Shown in pieces: positions 10,236 through 21,043 of a stretch of DNA of 64,000 bases. Under the pieces are notes generated by a model. The model was not told where the DNA came from. It ran no database searches and saw only the letters and a program-made list of their open reading frames with translations. How positions within the stretch are numbered: the first letter of the stretch is position 1; each line of letters begins with the position of its first letter. The translations under genes and the position numbers were made by a program. The stretch is taken from the NCBI RefSeq assembly GCF_027172205.1, contig NC_070618.1, positions 6,578,001 through 6,642,000 on the forward strand, given 5' to 3'. This DNA is from Podarcis raffonei. Its lineage: Eukaryota; Chordata; Lepidosauria; Squamata; Lacertidae.

Positions 10236-11084
10236 CTGTACCAGCTGGAGTTTCCAAAAGGGGTTTTTAAAGTATAACACATTTCAGTAATCTTGCCTGG
10301 ATGTGAATGCAGCTTGTGTAAAGGAGACTAGGTCTGCTTTCTCCAAAAAGGGCTACTGCTAGAGAACCAGCCTAAGCTGGACAAAGGCACTCCAAGTCGC
10401 CGGTGCCACCTGTACCTCCATCGATAGCACTGAGGCCAGGAGATAAAAGTAAGAGGATTTGCAGATTTACCAGCAGCAAGGCAGTTCTAGCAAACTTGAG
10501 GAAAAATGTAAACGGTGATAGTTTTCAGTACTTGGAGGACTTCTGAGCCACAGCTTTCTGCAGAAAAATCAAAAGTTTGTCTCATCTAGTTTCCAAGCCC
10601 TTTATTCCATCTGACATGTTTGATCCAGAACCATTCTGTTGCGATAAAGGGTCTTATCTCCAGAATTCACATCATTCTGTTATGCCACAGCTTGGCACAA
10701 GCAATGACCTACATGCTTAAACAGGAGGTGTTTCTTCGTTTTGAGAGAATGGAAATGAGCAGATGGAAATCTGGTGGAAATGCAAATAAAAATTCATTCC
10801 TGCGCACACTTTAAGGCTTGACAGATATTCCTTCACTTTGTGGTTATTTGAGATTACAAAGAGTGACGTATTTATTTTATTATTCGTATATTCAATTTGT
10901 TTGCCGCCGTTTCTCAGAAGGTCACAGGGCGGTTCACAACAGAAAAATACTAAATGAGAACTCAAGTTACTTGGCTGAACGAAAGCAGTCCATTTAGCAC
11001 TGTGGCCAGGGTGGGGCAAATGAGGCCTCGTCCCCTCCCAAGCTGTGTTTTGTTCCCCCTGCCAGGATTTTTTTGGGGAAAGTA
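10236..11084. other. Non-coding stretch with one LINE-tail remnant
   Basis: Mostly unrecognised. Around 10868-10935 a minus-strand tail (complement reads GTGAACCGCCCTGTGACCTT) resembles L2/CR1-type 3' ends. No exon is recognised. Confidence 0.4.
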
Positions 11085-12067
11085 CTGTATTTTTTGCACC
11101 ATAACACTCACTTTTTTCCTCCTAGAAAGTAAGGGGAAATGTCTGTGCGTGTTATGGAGGGAATGCCTACGGATGGCGGGGGGATCTGCTGCAGTCGTGA
11201 GCAGAGGATCCATGGTTCCCCTTCCTTCCCTCCTCCGTGGCTCGCTTTGAAACAGCAAAGCGGGAGAAGAGCCGCTGAGTGGGGAGGAGAGAGGGACAGA
11301 GAGCCTGCTTCTTTAAAGGAGCAAAGCGGGAGAGGAGAGGAGCCGCTTACACTCCTGTCCGGTTGGTTCCTTTAAAGCAAGCAGGCTCTCTGTCCCTCTC
11401 TCCTCCCCACTCAGCTCACTACATAGCAGCAAAGTTTTCCAGCTGCTAAGCCGGGGATGAGCGGGGAGGAGGAAGAAAAGCAGAGCCTGCTTGCTTTAAA
11501 GGAGCAAAGTGGGAGAGGAGAGGAGCCTTCTCCCCTTATACCCCTCTTCTTCATTATTAGCAGCATCCTTCTCCACCCACCCCACGCGTGCTCCTTCTCC
11601 CCTTAAACCCCTCTTCTGCATTATTAGCAGCATCCTTCTCCACACACCCTAGGCATGCTCCTTGTCCCTTGAGTGCTTTTCCTTCCCTCCCCACTTAAAA
11701 TGTGGTTACAAAGCATGGATCCACATGGATCCTCAGGATTTTTGCACTGGGTCACCCCAAATTCACCATCAGATCACATAGCATGTCCATGGCGACATCT
11801 TGCACCAAAAAAATCACGCACCCACTGTTGCCTGGGGCCGCAGTGGTGCAAAAACGTGGTCACAAAGCATGGATCCACATGGATCCTCAGGAATTTTGCA
11901 CTGGGCTACTCCAAACTCACCGTCAAATCACATGTCTGTGGCCACAGCATGAACCACAAAAATCATACATCCACTGTTTCATTTAGAATATTTTTTTTCT
12001 TGTTTTCCTCCTCTAAAAACTACGTGCGTGTTATGGTCGGGTGCGTGTTATAGAGTGAAAAATACAG
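11085..12067. mobile_element. Long TA-flanked element of MITE family 1
   Basis: Terminal repeats CTGTATTTTTTGCACCATAA and TTATAGAGTGAAAAATACAG are flanked by TA (11083-11084, 12068-12069). At 983 bp it is about four times the short members (about 260 bp). The interior has purine/pyrimidine-rich segments (CTCTCTGTCCCTCTCTCCTC and its complement) and a duplicated block GTGGTTACAAAGCATGGATC (near 11702) versus GTGGTCACAAAGCATGGATC (near 11858). No transposase frame is visible. Confidence 0.8.
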
Positions 12068-12314
12068 TATATATTTTTTTACTTGTGACATGATGGACAA
12101 TGAATTACAGACTCCGCTTCTTCTTTCTTTTTTAAAGGCAGCTTGTTTTATGAACAGGAGCAATTTACGAACTGGGCTCTGTGAAAAATTCAGTGAATAA
12201 GGCAAGGCGAGTACACGACAACAGCCTCATCTAGAAGAGCACCCCAAAAACTTGCTCAAGATTTTCTCCGACTGAGGGTGAACTTTTCATGATATACAAA
12301 CACCATATACTTAT

Positions 12315-12315
<1 letters not shown>
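12068..12315. other. Short non-coding spacer
   Basis: AT-rich sequence between the long MITE and the L2 tail; nothing recognised. Confidence 0.4.
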
Positions 12316-12364
<49 letters not shown>

Positions 12365-14944
12365 TTATTATTTATACCCCGCCCATCTGGCTGGGCCTCC
12401 CCAGCCACTCTGGGCGGCTTCCATAAAAACCAAAAATACAGTAAAATATCACACGTTAAAAACTTCCCTGAACAGGGCTGCCTTAAGATGTCTTCTGAAT
12501 GTCAGGTAGTTGTTTATCTCTTTGACATCTGCTGGAAGGGCATTCCACAGGGCGGGCGCCACTACCGAGAAGGCCCTCTGCCTGGTTCCCTGTAGCTTTG
12601 CTTCTCGCAATGAGGGAACCGCCAGAAGGCCCTCGGCGCTGGACCTCAGCGTCCGGGCAGAATGATGGGGGTGGAGACACTCCTTCAGGTATACTGGACC
12701 GAGGCCGTTTAGGGCTTTAAAGGTCAGCACCAACACTTTGAATTGTGCTCGGAAACGTACTGGGAGCCAATGTAGGTCTTTCAAGACCGGTGTTATATGG
12801 TCTCGGCGGCTGCCCCCAGTCACCAGTCTAGCTGCTGCATTCTGGATTAGTTGTAGTTTCCGAGTCACCTTCAAAGGTAGCCCCACGTAGAGCGCATTGC
12901 AGTAATCCAAGCGGGAGATAACCAGAGCATGCACCACTCTGGCGAGACAGTCCGCAGGCAGATAGGGTCTCAGCCTACGTACCAGATGGAGCTGGTAAAC
13001 AGCTGCCCTGGAGACAGATTTGACCTGTGCCTCCATGGACAGCTGTGAGTCCAAAATGACTCCCAGGCTGCGCACCTGGTCCTTCAGGGGCACAGTTACC
13101 CCATTAAGGACCAGGGAATCCTCCACACCTGCCCGCCTCCTGTCCCCCAAAAACAGTACTTCTGTCTTGTCAGGATTCAACCTCAATCTGTTAACCGCCA
13201 TCCATCCTCCAACCGCCTCCAGACACTCACACAGGACCTTCACCGCCCTCACTGGTTCTGATTTAAAAGAGAGGTAGAGCTGGGTATCATCCGCATACTG
13301 ATGAACACCCAGCCCAAACCTCCTGATGATCTCTCCCAGCGGCTGCATGTAAATGTTGAAAAGCATGGGGGAGAGGACAGAACCCTGAGGCACCCCACAA
13401 GTGAGAGCCCAGGGGTCTGAACACTCATCCCCCACCACCACTTTCTGAACACGGCCCAGGAGGAAGGAGCGGAACCACTGTATGACAGTGCCCCCAGCTC
13501 CCAGCCCCTCAAGACGGTCCAGAAGGATGTTATGGTCGATGGTATCAAACGCCGCTGAGAGATCCAGCAGAACTAGGAAACAGCTCTCACCTTTGTCTCT
13601 AGCCCGCCGGAGATCATCAACCAGTGCGACCAAGGCAGTTTCAGTCCCATGATGAGGCCTGAACCCCGACTGGAAGGGATCCAAATGGTCCGCTTCTTCC
13701 AGGCGTGCCTGGAGTTGTTCGGCAACCACTCGCTCAATCACCTTGCCCAAGAATGGAAGATTTGAGACTGGGCGATAGTTGGCCATCGTGGCCGCATCTA
13801 AAGATGGTTTTTTAAGAAGCGGTTTAATAACCGCCTCTTTCAGCGGGTCTGGGAAGGCTCCCTCAAGGAGGGAAGCATTCACCACCCCACGAAGCCCATC
13901 GCCCAGTCCTTCCCGGCTAGCTTTTATAAGCCAGGATGGGCAAGGATCCAGGAGACAGGTGGTTGGTTTCACTCGTCCAAGCAGCCTGTCCACATCCTCG
14001 GAGGTAACAGATTGGAATTGATCCCACTCAACTTGACTAGACAGAACTCTAGCACTCTCCCGCCCCGGCCCTGCTCCCACGGTGGAGTCTACTTCTTCCC
14101 GAATCTGAGCGATTTTATCTGCAAAAAACTTTGCAAAATCATTGCAGGAGAACATGTGGCCCATACTGGGCCCCGATGTTGCAGGTGGTTCCGCTAAATT
14201 GTGAACCACCTGAAAAAGTCTCCTGCTGCTGTTTTCTGCAGATGCAATAGAGGCGGTGAAGAAATTCTTCTTCGCCGTCGCTATCGCCACTTGGTAGGCT
14301 CGACGTTGAGCTCTAACCTGTGTCCGGTCAGATTCGGAATGAGTTATCTGCCACCGGCGCTCTAGCCGTCTCAACGATTGTTTCATTGCCCTCAGATCCG
14401 TGGAAAACCACGGGGCTGTCCGGGCTCCATGCAATCGGAGAGGGCGCTTCGGAGCCAAACAGTCAATAGCCCTGGTTAACTCCACATTCCAGCGGGCCAC
14501 CAGGGAATCAGCTGAAAGGCCATCAACATGGGATAAAGCATCCCCTACCACTCTCTGGAAACCATTTGGATCCATTAAGTGGCGGGGGCGGACCATCCGA
14601 ATTGGTCCCACCTCCCTGCAGAGGGGATGGGTCGCAGAGAAGTCCAGTTGCACCAGGAAGTGATCTGACCATGGCACTTCTTTCGTTTCGCTTTTACTTA
14701 GTGTCAGATCACCAACATCCATAGAGGTAAACACCAGGTCCAAGGCATGTCCGCGGCTATGGGTTGGGCCAGACTTATTCAGGGACAGCCCCATGGAGGC
14801 CATGCTTTCCACGAAGTCCCGAGCGGCCCCTTGTAAGGTCGTGTCGGCATGGATGTTAAAATCCCCTAGGACGACCAAGCTAGGTGTCTCCAGGAGAACA
14901 TCCGCCACGACCTGAAGCAGCTCGGGCAGGGAATCCTTGGTGCA
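12316..14944 (-). mobile_element. L2-clade LINE, 5'-truncated, long intact frame
   Basis: The minus-strand frame 14908 to 12449 (819 codons counted from a GTG, open up to about 14944) is uninterrupted. GDFN at residues 15-18 and SDH at 81-83 are the end of the APE-type endonuclease. The RT domain has ANYRPVSNLPFLGKVIERVV (about 376-395), LDLSAAFDTIDHNILL (448-463), GVPQGSVLSP (505-514) and the catalytic YADD (538-541). The C-terminus has ISRLDYCNALYVGLP and FRRHLKAALFREVFNV. The tail holds TATAAATAATAAATTATT and a long (ATT)n tract at 12316-12365. The first part of the endonuclease is missing, so it cannot move by itself, but more than 800 codons without a stop argue for a recent insertion. 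The start is set by truncation, not by a true initiation codon. Confidence 0.93.
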
Positions 14945-14984
14945 GGATCATTTAAGTGATCCTGGGAAACAAAGCCTGTACCAT

Positions 14985-15040
14985 AACATACCCTCCAACA
15001 TTTCCCCGGTGAAAATTGGGACATCTTATTCAATAAAATA
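14985..15040 (-). mobile_element. Fragment of a 'TCCCTATTTTC' MITE
   Basis: CCCTCCAACATTTCCCC and AAAATTGGGACATC match, in complement, the end of the repeat at 32462-32592 and 23843-24332. The Sauria SINE at 15041 interrupts the flank. Confidence 0.45.
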
Positions 15041-15394
15041 GGGACACGGGTGGCGCTGTGGGTTAAGCCACAGAGCCTAGGGCTTGCCGATCAGAAGGTT
15101 GGCAGTTCGAATCCCCGTGACGGGGTGAGCTCCCGTTGCTCGGTCCCTGCTCCTGCCAACCTAGCAGTTCGAAAGCACGTCAAAGTGCAAGTAGATAAAT
15201 AGGTACCACTCCGGCGGGAAGGTAAACGGCGTTTCCGTGTCCTGCTCTGGTTCGCCAGAAGTGGCTTAGTCATGCTGGCCACATGACCCAGAAGCTGTAC
15301 GCCGGCTCCCTCGGCCAATAAAGCGAGATGAGCGCCGCAACCCCAGAGTCAGCCACGACTGGACCTAATGGTCAGGGGTCCCCTTTACCTTTAC
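15041..15394 (+). mobile_element. Sauria-type SINE, subfamily B, full length
   Basis: An exact 15-bp duplication TTATTCAATAAAATA flanks it (15026-15040 and 15395-15409). Starts GGGACACGGGTGGCGCTGTG; B-box-like GCAGTTCGAATCCCCGTGAC; central AAGTAGATAAATAGGTACCA; 3' end GAGTCAGCCACGACTGGACC then TTTACCTTTAC. Subfamily B by its GGGTTAAGCC head and TTCGCCAGAAG centre. Confidence 0.96.
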
Positions 15395-15409
15395 TTATTC
15401 AATAAAATA

Positions 15410-15437
15410 AAATATAATAATAATAATAATGATGATG

Positions 15438-15483
<46 letters not shown>

Positions 15484-15618
15484 CCATTTGACTGGGTTGC
15501 CTCAGCCATTCTGGACAGCTTCCAACACATATAAAAACTTAATAAAACATTTAACATTTTAAAAGCTTCCTTTTATAGGACTGCCTTCAGATGTCTTCCG
15601 AAGGTTGTATAGTTACTT
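15410..15618 (-). mobile_element. L2-type 3' tail fragment with (ATT)n microsatellite
   Basis: An ATA/ATG/ATT tract (15416-15482) is followed by ACCCATTTGACTGGGTTGCC and a TTCAGATGTCTTCCGAAGG block, the complement of the L2 end (FRRHLKA...-coding part and the CCAGATGGG tail). It is more diverged than the L2 at 12.3 kb. Confidence 0.75.
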
Positions 15619-16240
15619 ACTGAGTCCATTCCCATTATGCAATGGGATCTAAGAAATGGCCCTGGTGGAGACATAAACTCATCAGCTTTGACTTTTGCAA
15701 AGGTGGCAAAAGGGGAGGGAAGGGAAAGGAAGGAAGGACTTGTTTCCTCCAATATGGTTTATTTCTTGGTGAATATTTAAAAAAAACATTCTGGCATATG
15801 ACAGATCTCAGGAATATAAAACATATTTACATACTAGGATGATCGTAATTTGTATGAGGTCACTTTTCTGGTTCATTCTGCTCCTTGAGTTCCTTGCTCT
15901 GCTTGTTATTTTCTTTTCAAGTGATGGGATGTTTGGAGTGCTGTAATGAAGAAATCCTGCCAGATTGCTGGGCCGTAGCTTATTATGGACACTTTCTGAA
16001 TTCAAAACAGTTGATAGACCATAAGATATTGGATTGCCTCGATCCACTGATACTGCAAACATCTGTAACGTACAGAAAATCCTCTCTTGCAAGGTAGCCA
16101 TCACCTTTTACAAAAGGGGTTCTGGAGTGTGGTTTTTGGCATTGGAGGTGTCTTTTCAGGTGTGCTTCTAGGGGGCCAAAGGTACCTCGGCCTCCTTGAT
16201 ATTTGTTTTAAGGGGGCAAGGCCCATATTTCAGGTAGCCC
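15619..16240. other. Non-coding stretch
   Basis: No gene or clear repeat. The last part (from about 16170, AAAGGTACCTCGGCC) may be the worn left side of the MITE that ends at 16785. Confidence 0.35.
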
Positions 16241-16244
16241 TACC

Positions 16245-16705
16245 CTCAACAACTTCAGCTGTGGAAAAACATTTTTTTGTAAAAATCCCTAAGCCGCGGG
16301 GTCACAATTTCAGCAAAAATATGAACTTCTCCAATTCACTCAGAAATGGTGCCAAACTGTTGCAAATTCTCCCCTGAATGGTTTGGCGGTGGAAGCAGAA
16401 GTCTTATTATCATAGGCCAAGAAATCAGCCCTCAACAACTTCACCTGCAGAAAAATATTTTTCTGAAAAAATCCCTAAGCCGTCACAATTTCAGCAAAAC
16501 TCTGAAGTTCTGCAATTGACTCAAAAATGGTGCCAAACTGTTGCAAATTCTCCGCTGTAAGGTTTGGCGGTGGAAACAGAAGGCTTTTTATCATCGGCCA
16601 AGAAATCAGCTCTCAACGTGCGGTATCACAATTTCAGCAAAATCTGAAGTTATCCAATTCACTCAAAAATGGTGCCAAACTGTTGCAAATTCTCCCGCGC
16701 CGAAC
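16245..16705 (+). repeat. Tandem repeat, about 2.5 units of ~182 bp
   Basis: CCCTCAACAACTTCA begins units at 16247 and 16428, and a third partial unit starts near 16611. Each unit holds TCACAATTTCAGCAAAA, AAATGGTGCCAAACTGTTGC and GGTTTGGCGGTGGAA. It directly precedes a Tigger-like terminal sequence and may be internal to that element. Confidence 0.8.
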
Positions 16706-16785
16706 CCAGAAGTACCAGAATGGGTTACTTCTGGGGTAACCCGAAAACACGCAACCTGAAGCATCTGTAACCCAAGGTATGACTG
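16700..16785. mobile_element. Right end of a Tigger-like MITE
   Basis: GAACCCAGAAGTACCAGAAT and CTGTAACCCAAGGTATGACTG followed by TA (16786-16787) match the termini of the 38989-39249 element. The left terminus is not identified. Confidence 0.6.
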
Positions 16786-16787
16786 TA

Positions 16788-17308
16788 GTGGAACACATCA
16801 AACTGTAGGGAGGAAAACATGCCCTCCGGTCAACTAACATGGATGCAGACTTGTGGCACCCTATTCCCTGACAAAGGAGCACTGTTAGACCCCGAAAGGC
16901 AAATAATAAAGTTACAAGCTTTTCCCAACACTGCCTTGAAAGTAATCTAGTTATGATTGCTAAAATCAATTTCTGAGGGATGGCCACTGGGGGATTCTGA
17001 GGGTGCCCGACACCCTCCTTGAAAATTGGGGGAGAGGGCTCAGCCCTTCGCCCTCCCAGATGGCACACCTTACCCCAAAAGGCCCCTTGCTGAATGGGAC
17101 TAACTTCTGAGTAAACATTAAAAGAAGATATTGGCCATGGGGAACAGCGCTGCAGCATAGCAGACTTGTGGGTTGCTGTTACTTCCCAGGAGGGAGCGAG
17201 ATGGTGGCGAGGTCAGCGCGGTGCAGTCACACTGGCAGGAGCACTGCATTGGCTCTTCCAGTGCATTCGCACTTCATCAACTCTCCTGCCTGCTTGCTTG
17301 TCCCCCTC
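16788..17308. other. Non-coding stretch
   Basis: Nothing recognised. GC-rich frames on the plus strand near 17166-17308 run into the LTR and look like chance. Confidence 0.35.
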
Positions 17309-18370
17309 TGTCAGGCGGCAGAGGAACCAACCCCGACGGCAGGTTGCCAGGAATGGACAAGACAAGGAAAAGCCCTTACCATCTGTGTTTATTCAGTATT
17401 CACAGAGAGAGGCTTGGGAATGTGGCCTCTTGGAATAATGGCGTTGCTACAAGTGAAACTCCCACCTGCTCCGTCTCTCCCACTTCCTCATGAATCATCG
17501 CTATGGGTTCTGGAAAGTATTGGCAAAACCTTTTTGGTGTTTCGCAACTTTCTGACTAGTTGCAGGACCTTAGCCAGACCTAGCAGAGTAGACGCAGAAT
17601 CCACGGAAGCAATTGGCGACTTGGCTGCAGACAGGATGGACGAAGCAGGAACCAGGAACTTGTAGTTAGGTGTTTATTATATACAGTGGACTATTTACAG
17701 GAACAGAACATGGATCTTTTGCTAGCTCTCTCTGACATGACTCATAGTTCCTACACTGACACACAGAACTCTGAACACACGAACTCTGAACTAACACGTT
17801 CCAGTTAGTAGGCCATTAATTATCACTCCCTTGAAAGAGCTTGACCAATCAGGGAGCGGTCTCCTTGTCTCTGTTATCACCAGGCAGACTTACTCCCTCA
17901 GATTGCCTTCTGGCTGTCTGCCAAACCTTAATTGACTCTGTGTGAGTAGCTGCATGTACACAGTTTCCCAACACCCCCTCACAGCTCTCACACAGTGCAA
18001 TTAACTTCTGAGCACGTACAGAGTATTTTACCCAAATTTGTTCTGCAAACCCAAGCTTTCACACATTTGCTTGTTCTTTACAAATGACAAAATGCCTTTG
18101 AGCTCTTTGCTCTCCTACTTTCAAGGCCCACCGTGTTCTGGAAGGGGGGGTCTGGAATGCTTTCTAAAGACACAGCGTCAGCTGTCCCTGCCCTGGTGCT
18201 TCCTCCTCCTCCTCCTCCTCCTCTCCCATTATTTCCTAGTTTTTCCCCTCATTTGCCTCTGAGCTGGTGACCTCCCTCCCAGTTGCAATTCTGAACTGTC
18301 TCCTTCTTCTCTGGAAAGGTCAGGCCGGGGAGGCGGTCTCCACCATTCCTCCTCTGCCCAGTCCCTGACA
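17309..18370 (-). mobile_element. Solo LTR (minus), enlarged by another insertion
   Basis: On the minus strand it starts TGTCAGGGACTGGGCAGAGG and ends GCCGCCTGACA, with TG...CA ends like the LTR at 40130-40627. The flanks CCCTC (17304-17308) and GCCTC (18371-18375) agree at four of five bases. The first codons in the phase used by that relative read VRDWAEEEWWRPPPRP. A second LTR-like segment lies inside (about 17500-18035). It contains a (CCT)n tract near 18206-18224. A fossil, diverged; only LTR sequence is present. Confidence 0.7.
17500..18035 (-). mobile_element. LTR-like insertion inside the solo LTR
   Basis: Comparison with the related LTR at 41592-42272 shows that about 0.5 kb here is extra. 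On the minus strand it reads TGTTGGGAAACTGTGTACAT... and holds CCAAT-type GATTGGTC and a polyadenylation-like AATAAACACC near 17670. Exact ends and a TSD could not be fixed. Family unknown. Confidence 0.45.
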
Positions 18371-18417
18371 GCCTCCCAGTAAGCAACCACAAGCCACCTG
18401 CCAGGCAACCAGCAGAG

Positions 18418-18664
18418 AAGAAGAGGAGTTTGGATTTGATATCCCGCCTTTCACTCCCTTTAAGGAGTCTCAAAGCAGCTAACATTCTCCTTTCCCTTCC
18501 TCCCCCACAACAAACACTCTGTGAGGTGAGTGGGGCTGAGAGACTTCAGAGAAGTGTGACTGGCCCAAGGTCACCCAGCAGCTGCATGTGGAGGAGTGGG
18601 GAATCGAACCCGGTTCACCAGATTATGAGTCTACTACTCTTAACCACTACACCACACTGGCTCT
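18418..18664 (-). mobile_element. tRNA-derived SINE, second family
   Basis: On the minus strand it starts GAGAGCCAGTGTGGTGTAGT, has A-box-like TAGTGGTTAAGAGTAGTAGA and B-box GGTTCGATTCC, then GTGACCTTGGGCCAGTCACA. It ends GATATCAAATCCAAACTCC plus a (CTT)n tail. Copies at 48.0 and 54.6 kb share the full layout. It is distinct from the Sauria SINE and lacks the Bov-B-like tail. Confidence 0.88.
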
Positions 18665-19450
18665 CCACCCCCACCCCCAGCAAGCCAGCTCTGGCTCCCA
18701 TAAGAATTGCTGTGCGGAACATTCATTGTGATCCCTCTTCCAGCCAATGACATAAGGACAATGACCCAACAGTACGCAAGGACTGCAGCCTCTGTCCCCC
18801 TCGCCTTTGCCACCCGTTGGCAGAATCAAAGGCTCGGCTCACTGGAAAGCAAACAGAAGCAAGGAGATGTAAAAACGGGTTTCCCCCTTTCAATGTGAGC
18901 TTTCTTTGCTTTGATTTCCCAGGCTGCCATCCTTGGCAGCCTCCCCCGACAAAAGCCTCAGAGGGAAGCAAGTCAGAAAGATCCGTCAGTCCGGGGCATG
19001 TTTGAGCAGATGCTTAGTCAAGCAGGCAAACTGTGGCTGACAGCTAACATCTTTGGAAGAAGGTAGTTGAGCGGGTGTCAAGGAGGCTGAAGAAGATGGA
19101 TGAGAAAAAGGAAACTGACCAACAAGGTTGGCCACGCCCATATCTGGACCGATCCATTCCCAGCATGAAATAGTTTGGTCCTGGGCCAGAGTGCTGCCTC
19201 TCCCTGCTCCGCAGCCCAGCTTCTTATCTTGTACACTGTGTGAGGACGGGGAAGATAAATTTTTAGCTTGTTTTCATTTTAGTGAGAAAATTCACACTTT
19301 ACACGCTAACACACAGCTGTCCTTCAAATTCCCATTTCTCCAGATTTTGCACTATAGTTGTCTAACCAAACAATGTGTGCTAAAACGTATATTTTACAGA
19401 AAAGTGTGGATAATTTGTTTTCATTTTCATTTCAGATGTTCATACAGTTA
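18665..19450. other. Non-coding stretch
   Basis: No repeat or exon recognised; mixed composition without long frames of interest. Confidence 0.4.
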
Positions 19451-19452
19451 TA

Positions 19453-19630
19453 CAGTCGTATATGGAATCCGTTCCGGAAGCTCCTGCAGCCAATCAGAAC
19501 CGGCGGAACCCACGTCAGATGTTCAGGTTTCAAAAAACGTTCACAAAGCAGAACACTCACTTCCGGATTTGTGGCATTCGGGAGCAAAAACGTTAGAGTC
19601 GCAAGGCGTTTGACTTCTGAGGTACAACTG
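19453..19630. mobile_element. Tigger-like TA-flanked MITE
   Basis: Flanked by TA (19451-19452, 19631-19632). The left end is CAGTCGTATATGGAATCCGT and the right end GACTTCTGAGGTACAACTG. The body is rich in CCGGAAG and GTTCACAAAG words. 178 bp, with no coding capacity. Confidence 0.72.
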
Positions 19631-19632
19631 TA

Positions 19633-20999
19633 CCGAATAATATTCAGAATTTCTAAGTGGTGTGCAAAGAATGTTTTTTAAGAACCACACAGAGAACAAG
19701 AACAATTAAAATTCATCATAAAAACAGAAAACTCTCTTAAAATGAATGAAAACAGCACATTAAAATGCAATGTAATGGGGGGATTGCGTGCAAAAATGTC
19801 TGGGTTAGAAGAAATTAGAATAAAGATGCTAATGAGTTTTCATGATGATTTATTATTATTATTTTTAAAATGTAAACAAATTTGTAAACTGCTGCAGAAA
19901 TGTAGAGGACTGAATTTATGATTGGAAAAATTAGAACTGAAAGAAACCAAAACTGACAAATTCATCCTTTCCTAACTCTGAGGAAGTAAAATTCCCCAAT
20001 TCTTTAAATCACAAATGCTTAAAATTAAGTTTTCTTAACAAGTTGAAATGCTTCTTTCATAGCTTTAACTATCTGTTGCAATAGCAAGCCAGCTGTTTCG
20101 TCAACAGAACAGAATGGAAATAATTTAAGGCACTATAAAAACATCATTCTGCAACAAGCCATGCCGATTTTCAGAAAAGTTGTCCTATCCCCGCCGCCCC
20201 AGCCAGATATAGAGGTATTGTAAATAATACCAGAGGCCCTGCTGTTAAGGAGTGCTTCAGCTTTCCTCATATTTCCTCATATTCAGTGCAAATATCTGGA
20301 GGGCTAGGGAACCCCAACCACTGGAATATGTACTGGTCTTTTAAAGTAGAAATTAAACTACACCTTCCATCAGCTCCAGTCCCACAATGTCTGGAGGGTC
20401 ACAGGTTTCAACATTTAAAAATATGGTTTCCAGAGGCAAGGAAGGAAATGAAAACTTTCTTTATGGAAACGGCCAACACAGAGTTAGTTACAGGAGATAA
20501 GTGGCTTGCTCTTCGATTCACATGGAAGGTCCTACTCGGCTCCTGCGGTGAAGAAGAATGATTGCAGTGACAAGCTCCCTTGTGCAGCTAAAAGAATTAT
20601 TACTCGAAGCCAAGCCTCAGAGTGCAACATCGTTAATAAGCTTCCTCCAGGAAAGACATCATTCAGCCAGGCAATGATCTGTAATCCTGATGGTTCCTTA
20701 AGATCAAGCTCTGCCACAGCAGGCACTGCAATGCCCACCTCCATCCATGGCTTGTTTGCTGACTGATTGAGGCTGCCCTCAGTTCAATAACAGAACAGAG
20801 AGAGCATGGAAAGGGAGGAAAGTGGGGAGAGGGGGTTATAAAATTATGAAGAGTGGAGAGTGGGGCTTTCATCCCTCTCTCCCTCATAATAGTAAAACTC
20901 TGGGCTCACCCCAAGTGAAAATGAACAGCATGGAGGTTGAGATAGAAGGAAGGAGAAGCTTCATACACTGGGCAGAATATGTGAGGACCAGTGCTATTC
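19633..20999. other. Non-coding stretch
   Basis: AT-rich, no exon recognised. Around 20285-20400 faint traces of a foldback MITE (TATCTGGAGGGCTAGGGA, CAATGTCTGGAGGGTCACAG) can be seen. Confidence 0.4.
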
Positions 21000-21043
21000 T
21001 TCTAGAGCAGCCTTTCTCAACCTGCGGGTCCCCAGATGTTGTT

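Noticed and set aside
12301-12365. CRISPR-like or satellite array from regular (AAT)n
   Set aside because: Simple microsatellite at the tail of an L2; no spacer structure, and the genome is eukaryotic.
13020-14663. Plus-strand frames of 60-99 codons over 13.0-14.7 kb
   Set aside because: Antisense shadows of the long L2 frame.
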